Source: Nitratireductor indicus C115
GTDB lineage: Bacteria > Pseudomonadota > Alphaproteobacteria > Rhizobiales > Rhizobiaceae
Length of the DNA stretch: 64,000 nt
Direction: 5' to 3'
Assembly (NCBI RefSeq): GCF_000300515.1
Contig: NZ_AMSI01000011.1
Location: forward strand, 1 to 64,000
Shown: positions 58,296-64,000 of the stretch, piece after piece
Layout: every line of letters begins with the position of its first letter
Numbering within the stretch: position 1 is the stretch's first letter
Program-made: the position numbers and the translations under genes
The notes under the pieces: generated by a model
What the model was told of the DNA's origin: nothing
What the model saw: only the letters and a program-made list of their open reading frames with translations
The model's database searches: none

Positions 58296-58321
58296 GCGGG
58301 TTCCGGGAAACCGGGCCCCGC
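58296..58321. terminator. Hairpin with GNRA-type loop between convergent genes
   Basis: GCGGG and CCCGC form an outer stem, then a 2x2 internal loop, then CCGG/CCGG closed by GAAA. There is no T-run on either strand. It sits between the MFS and ribB genes. Confidence 0.4.
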
Positions 58322-58353
58322 CTCTCCGCTTAATGCTTGCTGGCGAAAACCGA

Positions 58354-59454
58354 TCAGACGATATCTGTCGAGGCGATAGCGATGCCGAAGCCTTCAAGGC
58401 CCACATAGTGCCGCTCGCGCGATGCCATGAGGCGTATGGACGAAATGCCGAGATCCTTGAGAATCTGCGCACCCAGGCCGATTTCGCGCCATTCGCTTTC
58501 CCGGCGCAGGGCTTCCTCGTGCTCTTCCCTGCCCTCGCCGGCGGTGCGGCGGCGATCCTGATGCGCAACGCCAATGGACCCCTCGCGCAGATAAACCAGC
58601 ACACCCCGGCCCAGCCCCGTCATGCGATCCATGGCCTCGCGCAGGCGCGCTTCCTTGCCGAACACATCGGAAACCACGTCTTCCGTATGGAGCCTAACAG
58701 GGATTTCCGACCCGTCACGTATGTCGCCGAAGACGATGGCAAGATGCTGCATCGCCTCCCAGGGCAGCTTGTAGGCATAGGCTTTTGCCGGACCGCAAAC
58801 CGTTTCCACGTCGAAGCTCGCCACCCGTTCAACAAGCGTTTCCTGACGCTGGCGATAGGCGATCAGATCGGCGACGGACACTTGCTTCAAACCATTCTTC
58901 TGCGCGAAATCCGAAACCTGCGGACCGCGCATCACCGTGCCGTCATCATTGACCAGCTCGCAGATCACCCCGATGGGCGGCAAACCGGCAAGCTTGCACA
59001 GATCGACGGCAGCCTCGGTATGTCCGGAGCGCATCAGCACCCCGCCTTCCCTTGCGACCAGCGGGAAGATGTGGCCGGGACGCACGAAATCCGAAGGCCC
59101 GACATTGGGATTTGCCAGATTGCGCACGGTGAGTGTGCGATCATCGGCGGAAATGCCGGTGGTGGTACCATGCTTGAAATCGACGGTCACGGTGAAGGCC
59201 GTGGAATGGGGCGCATCGTTTTCTGCAACCATCGGCGCCAGATTGAGCCGCCGGGCCTCTTCGCGCGGCATAGGCGCACAAACGATGCCCGAAGTATGAC
59301 GCACGATGAAAGCCATCTTCTCTGCCGTACAGTGAACCGCAGCGACGATCAGGTCGCCTTCGTTCTCGCGACCGTCATCGTCCATGACGACGACGATCTC
59401 GCCGCGCTCGAAGGCGCGCAGGGCTTCAACGACTTTCTTTTGATCGTAGGGCAT
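58354..59454 (-). CDS. ribB: 3,4-dihydroxy-2-butanone-4-phosphate synthase with degenerate GTP cyclohydrolase II domain (RibBX-like)
   Basis: First half (about 1-200) makes the four-carbon precursor of riboflavin: DDDGRENEGDL (about 25-35), APMPREEARRL and RSGHTEAAVDLCKLAG. The second half (about 205-366) is related to GTP cyclohydrolase II, but the zinc site CxTGDxxxxxRCDC is replaced by TEDVVSDVFGKEARLREAM and has no cysteine, so that half cannot be catalytic. This is the layout called RibBX in rhizobia. A true GTP cyclohydrolase II must be elsewhere. It is followed 64 bases later by aroC upstream, on the same strand. No FMN riboswitch is visible in that gap. Confidence 0.9.
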   Translation of the reverse strand: MPYDQKKVVEALRAFERGEIVVVMDDDGRENEGDLIVAAVHCTAEKMAFIVRHTSGIVCAPMPREEARRLNLAPMVAENDAPHSTAFTVTVDFKHGTTTGISADDRTLTVRNLANPNVGPSDFVRPGHIFPLVAREGGVLMRSGHTEAAVDLCKLAGLPPIGVICELVNDDGTVMRGPQVSDFAQKNGLKQVSVADLIAYRQRQETLVERVASFDVETVCGPAKAYAYKLPWEAMQHLAIVFGDIRDGSEIPVRLHTEDVVSDVFGKEARLREAMDRMTGLGRGVLVYLREGSIGVAHQDRRRTAGEGREEHEEALRRESEWREIGLGAQILKDLGISSIRLMASRERHYVGLEGFGIAIASTDIV

Positions 59455-59518
59455 GGGTCAGACCGTTCCGTTCTCGTCACAGGGAGCGCCCAGCCGGCCG
59501 CCCCTTTCAAAAAATCAC

Positions 59519-60619
59519 TCAGCCTTGTCCGGTCTGGCCGCGATGGCGCAGATAGTGGTCGGCGATGGCGCAGGCCATCATCGCTTCGCCAATGGGCACG
59601 GCACGTATACCCACACAGGGGTCATGCCGACCCTTGGTCATGACATCGACATCCTTGCCATCCTTGTCCACACTCTGGCGCGGCGTGAGGATGGAAGAGG
59701 TCGGCTTGACCGCGAAACGGGCAATAACCGGCTCTCCGGTGGAGATCCCCCCCAGGATGCCGCCGGCATTGTTGCTTAGAAAACGCGGGCGGCCGTCATT
59801 GCCCATGCGCATCTCGTCGGCATTCTCCTCGCCGGTGATGCGGGCCGCCTCAAAGCCATTGCCGATCTCAACCCCCTTAACGGCATTGATCGACATCAGG
59901 TTTGAACAGATGTCCTGATCGAGCTTGGCATAGAGCGGCGCACCGAGGCCTGCGGGAACCCCCTCCGCCACCACCTCGATCACCGCGCCCACGGACGAAC
60001 CCGCCTTGCGGATACCATCCAGATAATCGGTGAATACCGCCACGGATTTCGGGTCCGGCGTGAAGAAGGGGTTTTCCTCATGACCGATGAAATCCCAATC
60101 CCAATTGGCGCGGTCGATATCCTTGACACCCATGGAGACGAGCGCGCCACGAACCTTCAGGCCCGGCACGACCTTGCGCGCAAGAGCACCGGCGGCGACG
60201 CGGGTCGCGGTCTCGCGCGCCGAAGAACGACCACCGCCGCGATAGTCTCTGAGACCATATTTGGTCTCATAGGTGAAATCGGCGTGGCCTGGACGAAACC
60301 GGCGGGCGATCTCGCTGTAGTCCTTCGACCGTTGATCCACATTCTCGATCATCATGGAGATCGGCGTGCCAGTGGTGATCAGCGTTTCGCCGTCCTCCTC
60401 GGGCAAAACGCCGGAGAGCACCTTTACGGCATCGGGTTCGCGGCGCTGGGTGACGAAGCGGGACTGGCCGGGACGGCGCTTGTCGAGCTCGACCTGAATT
60501 TCCGCAACGGTGAAGCGAATGCCAGGCGGGCAGCCGTCAATCACGCAGCCGATGGCCGGTCCATGGCTTTCGCCCCAGGTGGTGACGCGGAATAGATGGC
60601 CGAAAGTGTTGTGCGACAT
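59519..60619 (-). CDS. aroC: Chorismate synthase
   Basis: Makes chorismate from EPSP with reduced FMN (366 aa). It begins [20 protein letters not shown], the conserved AroC start, and has [16 protein letters not shown] and [17 protein letters not shown]. The length is normal. It is the first gene of a minus-strand pair with ribB. The 278-bp region upstream, up to the DUF1344 start, has a mosaic repeat and no other gene. Confidence 0.97.
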   Translation of the reverse strand: MSHNTFGHLFRVTTWGESHGPAIGCVIDGCPPGIRFTVAEIQVELDKRRPGQSRFVTQRREPDAVKVLSGVLPEEDGETLITTGTPISMMIENVDQRSKDYSEIARRFRPGHADFTYETKYGLRDYRGGGRSSARETATRVAAGALARKVVPGLKVRGALVSMGVKDIDRANWDWDFIGHEENPFFTPDPKSVAVFTDYLDGIRKAGSSVGAVIEVVAEGVPAGLGAPLYAKLDQDICSNLMSINAVKGVEIGNGFEAARITGEENADEMRMGNDGRPRFLSNNAGGILGGISTGEPVIARFAVKPTSSILTPRQSVDKDGKDVDVMTKGRHDPCVGIRAVPIGEAMMACAIADHYLRHRGQTGQG

Positions 60620-60687
60620 CGATGGAAACTCTCATGCGGCAGGACTGTGCGGACCGCTGGGCTAGCCCCCGGGCCGGTCGCTCCGCT

Positions 60688-60700
60688 TCTAGAGCATTTT
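60688..60700. repeat. Short dispersed repeat, TCTAGAGCATTTT copy
   Basis: TCTAGAGCATTTT occurs here and, inverted, at 61326-61338, so the two copies flank the DUF1344 gene. The 13-bp motif is a familiar end of small rhizobial intergenic repeats (memory). Confidence 0.5.
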
Positions 60701-60897
60701 ACCGCCTGTGGGAAACACCCATGTCGCAGAATTGCCGTAGAAGAGTTATAAGCCGGCAAGTGTTGAAATCAGACAGAATTCCGGGCTCCACGCTTGCTTA
60801 CCGCGCCAGTTTTGACACATTTGAACTGTTTTATTTGAGAGCAAAGTCAACACTTCGGTCGCGCAGGCACCGAAACAGAGGCAGAAAGAGGATTTGG

Positions 60898-61146
60898 ATG
60901 CGCATTCCTGCTGCGGCGTTCGCCTTGTTCATGTTTGCCCTCCCCGCGTTAGCGGCTGATGCCGAGGGGAAAGTTACGAAGGTCGATGAGGACAATCTGA
61001 CCATCACCCTGGAGAACGGCCAGACCTACAAGCTGCCCTCCGAAATGGACATTTCGGTCATCCAACCCGGCATGGAAGTGGTGCTTGCCTATCGCGAAGG
61101 CGACAAGGGCGTGAAGCAGATCACCGATATGGTTCTGCCGGAATAA
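60898..61146 (+). CDS. DUF1344 small exported protein
   Basis: An 82-residue protein with a signal peptide (MRIPAAAFALFMFALPALAA) and a small domain VTKVDEDNLTITLENGQTYK..VVLAYREGDKG of DUF1344. GAGG lies 6 bases before the ATG. It is found as a single small periplasmic protein in rhizobia and Brucella, with no known role. It stands alone on the plus strand with its own terminator. A perfect TTGACA lies upstream at 60813-60818 without a good -10. Confidence 0.85.
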   Translation: MRIPAAAFALFMFALPALAADAEGKVTKVDEDNLTITLENGQTYKLPSEMDISVIQPGMEVVLAYREGDKGVKQITDMVLPE

Positions 61147-61168
61147 GGTTTTCGTCCCATCTCAAAAC

Positions 61169-61199
61169 AAAAGCCTGCCTCAAAAAGGCAGGCTTTTCC
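61169..61199 (+). terminator. Terminator of the DUF1344 gene
   Basis: An 11-bp stem AAAAGCCTGCC/GGCAGGCTTTT (61169-61179 with 61187-61197, 7-base loop) ends in TTTT. Confidence 0.85.
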
Positions 61200-61239
61200 A
61201 TGCGATCTACCAACACCTGCAGCGTATCAGGCTGGATCG

Positions 61240-61338
61240 GTTCACCGTTTCGCGGAAACCCTGAACCAATCTATTTCTTTGTTTTTCCGCATTTATGCAG
61301 ACGCTATGTGATTCCACCTGACTGCAAAATGCTCTAGA
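61240..61338. repeat. Rhizobial mosaic repeat downstream of the histidine phosphatase
   Basis: The minus strand reads TCTAGAGCATTTTGCAGTCA, then GGTGGAATCACATAGCG, TGCATAAATGCGGAAAAACA and AAGAAATAGATTGG, a pattern I know from small dispersed repeats in Rhizobiales. Its end (61326-61338) is the inverted copy of 60688-60700. The phosphatase stop codon TAG (61334-61336) is inside it. Confidence 0.55.
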
Positions 61339-61933
61339 TCCAGCCCACATTGCCGTTTTCGAACCGCAGGATGCGATCCTGCGGGATCGGAACTGTCGCC
61401 GCTTCTTCCGGCTCAACCTGTCCCGTCAGAAACAGAAGAGCGCGGATAACGCCCCCATGGGTGACGCAAACCGTTGGTTCGCGCACGTCCTCAAGCCAGG
61501 GCCTGATGCGCATGGCAAGCATGGCATAGCTCTCGGCCGTTTCGCCCGGTGGGACAAAACCCCATTTATCCAGCGCCCGCGCCTTGGTGGCGCCGGGATG
61601 TTCCCGCTCCAGCTCCGCATAGGTGAAGCCTTCCCATTCGCCGAAATTCAGCTCCTTCAAGCGCGGATCGAGCTGATAATCCTGCGGCGGAAGGCCAAGC
61701 CCCGTGCGAACGCGCTCCATGGTCTCACGGGTGCGGCGCAGCGGGCTTGAGACAAAACGGAATGCCTTTGCCTCGCCGATCAGTTCGGCAAGGCGAATGC
61801 CATTTCCATCGGCCTGCTTCTGTCCGACGGCGTTGATATCGGTATCGGCCTGCCCCTGCAGTCGTTCCTCGACATTCCAGTCGGTCTGTCCATGGCGGAT
61901 GACGTAAAGCAGCGGCGGTCTGAGATCGGGCAT
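61334..61933 (-). CDS. Histidine phosphatase family protein
   Basis: Phosphoglycerate mutase-like phosphatase of 199 aa. The catalytic RHG motif is in YVIRHGQTDWNVEERLQGQ (histidine about 13) and the second histidine in VTHGGVIRALLF. The remaining family residues R and E are in RRTRETMERV and LNFGEWEGFTYAEL. It may be a phosphoglycerate mutase, a phosphatase such as cobalamin-related CobC, or a general acid phosphatase. It starts right after the fabI stop (TAAATG). The stop codon lies in a repeat, so the C-terminus may be altered. Confidence 0.88.
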   Translation of the reverse strand: MPDLRPPLLYVIRHGQTDWNVEERLQGQADTDINAVGQKQADGNGIRLAELIGEAKAFRFVSSPLRRTRETMERVRTGLGLPPQDYQLDPRLKELNFGEWEGFTYAELEREHPGATKARALDKWGFVPPGETAESYAMLAMRIRPWLEDVREPTVCVTHGGVIRALLFLTGQVEPEEAATVPIPQDRILRFENGNVGWI

Positions 61934-62752
61934 TTAGTCGTTGACCACCGAAATATCGGGCGCATCGACCGCCTTCATGCCCACGACGTGGTAGCCTGAA
62001 TCCACATGGAGAACCTCGCCCGTAACACCGCGCGACAGGTTCGACAGAAGATAAAGAGCCGAATCGCCCACCTCATCGATGGTCACGACGCGCTTGAGCG
62101 GCGAGTTGTATTCGTTCCAGCGCAGGATGTAGCGGAAATCGCCGATGCCGGAGGCGGCCAGCGTCTTGATCGGCCCCGCCGAAATGGCGTTGACACGAAT
62201 GTTGTTGCTGCCAAGATCGACCGCGAGATAGCGCACGCTCGCTTCAAGCGCCGCCTTGGCCACACCCATCACATTGTAATGCGGCATGACCTTTTCTGCG
62301 CCGTAATAGGTGAGCGTGACGATGGAACCGCCTTCGGTCATCAGGGGTTCGGCACGCTTGGCCACCGCCGTCAGCGAATAGACGGAAATGTCCATGCTGC
62401 GCAGGAAATTTTCGCGGCTCGTCTCGACATAGCGGCCCGTCAGCTCGTCCTTGTCGGAAAAGGCAACGGCGTGAACCAGGAAATCGAGACGGCCCCACTT
62501 CTGACGAAGCGTCTCGAAGACGGCGTCGACGCTTTCGAGGTCGGTCACGTCGCAATGGCCGGCGACAATCGCGCCCAATTCCTCGGCCAGAGGCTCGACA
62601 CGCTTCTTGAGTGCATCGCCCTGATATGTCAGAGCCAGTTCCGCTCCCTGGGCCGCACAGGCCTTCGCGATGCCCCAGGCGATCGAGCGATTGTTGGCGA
62701 CCCCCAGAATGAGCCCGCGCTTACCGGCCATCAGGCCATTGCCATTTGCCAT
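61934..62752 (-). CDS. fabI: Enoyl-[acyl-carrier-protein] reductase FabI
   Basis: Last step of each fatty-acid elongation cycle; NADH-dependent reduction of trans-2-enoyl-ACP (272 aa). The family pattern GLILGVANNRSIAWGIAKA is near the N-terminus and the catalytic Y-x6-K is in HYNVMGVAKAALE (about 156-163). I start at 62752, where GGAG lies 9 bases upstream; 21 further residues would be read without family match. The histidine phosphatase is cotranscribed, with no gap. Confidence 0.96.
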   Translation of the reverse strand: MANGNGLMAGKRGLILGVANNRSIAWGIAKACAAQGAELALTYQGDALKKRVEPLAEELGAIVAGHCDVTDLESVDAVFETLRQKWGRLDFLVHAVAFSDKDELTGRYVETSRENFLRSMDISVYSLTAVAKRAEPLMTEGGSIVTLTYYGAEKVMPHYNVMGVAKAALEASVRYLAVDLGSNNIRVNAISAGPIKTLAASGIGDFRYILRWNEYNSPLKRVVTIDEVGDSALYLLSNLSRGVTGEVLHVDSGYHVVGMKAVDAPDISVVND

Positions 62753-62908
62753 GGAATGGTTCTCCGAATTCTGTTTGCGGCATGCCGGCCCCATTCCAGG
62801 AGACGCAGCAGCCATCAGCCTTATATCCGGTGTCGGCTAAGGCAGGTGATTCCCACCACGGCACACCGCCACGGACGGCAAGCCCTATCGCACAGCCCCG
62901 CGGCGGCA

Positions 62909-63862
62909 TCAAGCGGATTGGCGGAACAAAGCCTCCAGAGCAGGATCTCCCCCTTCAGGCAACATGATCTGCACATGGGCATAAAGGTCGCCATGCCCCT
63001 CCCCCTTCTTCGGCAGGCCGCGCCCTTTAATGCGCAGCGTTCGACCGGAATTCGTCCAGGCAGGAACGCTCAGCGCGAGCTTGCCCGTCGGGGTCTCGAC
63101 CGGGACCTTCGCGCCCAATACGGCATCACGCAGACTGACGGGAAGATCCACGTGAAGATCGCGGCCTTCGACGCGGTAGCGGGGATGCTTGCGGAAACGC
63201 AGGGTCACCAGCGCATCGCCGCGCTCGCCGAAGGGCGTCTCCTCGCCCTGCCCCTTGAGGCGGATCACCTGCCCGTCTTCCACGAAATGCGGCAGCTTCA
63301 CAGCAATCCGCCGCCCGCCGGGGAAAACCGCAGTGACCTTGGCGGCCCTGGCCACATCCTCGATGTCGATGTCGAGCGTGGCGTTCAGATCGCCCATGCC
63401 AGCGGGCCGGCCTCCGCCGCGCCCCGCCTGACGCGCGCGACCGCCTTGCGAAAACGCATTTCCGAACAATTCGTTGAAGATGTCGGCACCACTGAAACCG
63501 GCCCCATCGGGCCCGCCGCTGCGGAATTCGAAATGCTGCGCGTCACCGGGATGACCACCGGGACGGCCTCCAGCCCGGCTCGCCCGGCGAAATCCCGCAA
63601 AGGGATCGCCACCGGCCCCTTCGAAGCCCTGGAATCGCGGCTTGCCCTCGGCGTCTATCTCACCGCGGTCGAAAGCCGCCTTCTTGGTTTCGTCGCCAAG
63701 AATTTCATAGGCCTGATTGACTTCGGCGAAATGCTCCTTGGCCTTCGGATCGTCTGGCCGATGGTCCGGATGGTATTTCTTGGCCAACTTGCGGTAGGCC
63801 GACTTTATGTCCTTGGCGGAGGCGTTTTTCGCCACGCTCAGAATGTCGTAAGGATCACGCAT
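62909..63862 (-). CDS. DnaJ-type co-chaperone without zinc finger (CbpA-like)
   Basis: J-domain protein of 317 aa. The N-terminal J domain carries HPD (31-33) in YHPDHRPDD. A glycine/arginine-rich linker (about 75-140) follows, then a C-terminal substrate domain; the zinc-finger cysteines of canonical DnaJ are absent, so it is CbpA/DjlA-like and probably helps DnaK. It stands 156 bases before fabI on the same strand. The region 63863-64000 beyond it holds no gene that I can support. Confidence 0.93.
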   Translation of the reverse strand: MRDPYDILSVAKNASAKDIKSAYRKLAKKYHPDHRPDDPKAKEHFAEVNQAYEILGDETKKAAFDRGEIDAEGKPRFQGFEGAGGDPFAGFRRASRAGGRPGGHPGDAQHFEFRSGGPDGAGFSGADIFNELFGNAFSQGGRARQAGRGGGRPAGMGDLNATLDIDIEDVARAAKVTAVFPGGRRIAVKLPHFVEDGQVIRLKGQGEETPFGERGDALVTLRFRKHPRYRVEGRDLHVDLPVSLRDAVLGAKVPVETPTGKLALSVPAWTNSGRTLRIKGRGLPKKGEGHGDLYAHVQIMLPEGGDPALEALFRQSA

Positions 63863-64000
63863 GTGCTGCTCTATCGCTGATCGTTCGCACTATAAGGCAA
63901 AACGCCGGTGAATGGGGTTCGTTGTCCACTATATGCGGTCGGTTAGGAAGAAATTCCAGCCCGCGCAGCCCTCATCCATCGAAAGGTTCGAAGGAACGGA
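63863..64000. other. Window end, no gene seen
   Basis: The last 138 bases show no supported coding frame or RNA gene. They probably contain the promoter of the DnaJ-like gene. Confidence 0.3.

Noticed and set aside
59455-59518. FMN riboswitch upstream of ribB
   Set aside because: The gap is 64 bases and shows none of the conserved RFN helices or sequences.
62006-63880. Open frame of 624 codons opposite fabI and the DnaJ-like gene
   Set aside because: It spans two well-supported genes on the minus strand; shadow frame.

Overview
The window looks like a chromosomal segment of an alphaproteobacterium of the order Hyphomicrobiales (Rhizobiales), probably near the Phyllobacteriaceae/Brucellaceae (Mesorhizobium, Nitratireductor or Chelativorans type). 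The reasons are the high GC content, the CcrM-type GANTC methyltransferase, an IalB-family protein, the order tldD / coxB-coxA-ctaB-coxF-ctaG-coxC / DUF983-SURF1 / ispH-thrB-rnhA, and short mosaic palindromic repeats of the rhizobial RIME/RPE kind between genes. No complete prophage, insertion sequence, CRISPR array or rRNA operon is visible. The genus is inferred from gene content, not from a search.

Layout. About 0.2-8.8 kb is a surface-polysaccharide block: a WbpE-like sugar aminotransferase, phosphomannomutase, bifunctional mannose-1-phosphate guanylyltransferase, an O-antigen ligase-like membrane protein and UDP-glucose 4-epimerase. It is interrupted by a tRNA-Gln gene and a lone phage/GTA-type DUF2793 protein. 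From 8.9 to 17.7 kb lie bioY, an MBL hydrolase, DUF1499, pyruvate phosphate dikinase, and a divergent MFS/AraC pair followed by a VOC protein. From 17.7 to 26.3 kb is a DNA-maintenance block: smc, two tandem DsbA-like thiol oxidoreductases and DUF721, then divergent mutY-HAD, then ccrM, which has a candidate CtrA box upstream.

From 26.4 to 38.2 kb are a VWA protein with repeats, a HAD phosphatase, a lipoprotein with a TTG start, thrC, an M16 peptidase, a GNAT enzyme, a large membrane EAL protein with a degenerate GGDEF, YqgE, a DsbD N-terminal-like protein and a peroxiredoxin. From 38.3 to 48.5 kb (mostly minus strand) come rnhA, thrB, ispH, SURF1 and DUF983, then the complete aa3 cytochrome c oxidase operon with heme o synthase and Cox11; IalB is divergent. 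From 48.7 to 64 kb are tldD, a sirtuin, two RNA methyltransferases, dxs, xseB, an HDAC-like hydrolase, a TetR/MFS pair, a RibB with a dead GTP-cyclohydrolase half, aroC, a DUF1344 protein, a histidine phosphatase, fabI and a DnaJ-like co-chaperone.

Most of the window is core metabolism. No clearly new multigene system was found. The most unusual signals are small: (1) three matching palindromic operators laid over both divergent promoters of the TetR/MFS pair; (2) a triplicated 14-15 bp repeat that creates a proline-rich 10-codon leader ORF whose stop overlaps the tlyA start; (3) a 92-nt imperfect palindrome between coxB and ialB; (4) a RIME1-like element inside the cox operon and other mosaic repeats, one of which supplies a stop codon; (5) a strong hairpin inside the cox operon whose T-run points against transcription; (6) the candidate CtrA site at ccrM. 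Many start codons were moved from the longest reading frame to a start with a Shine-Dalgarno (SD) sequence; the reasons are given in each entry.
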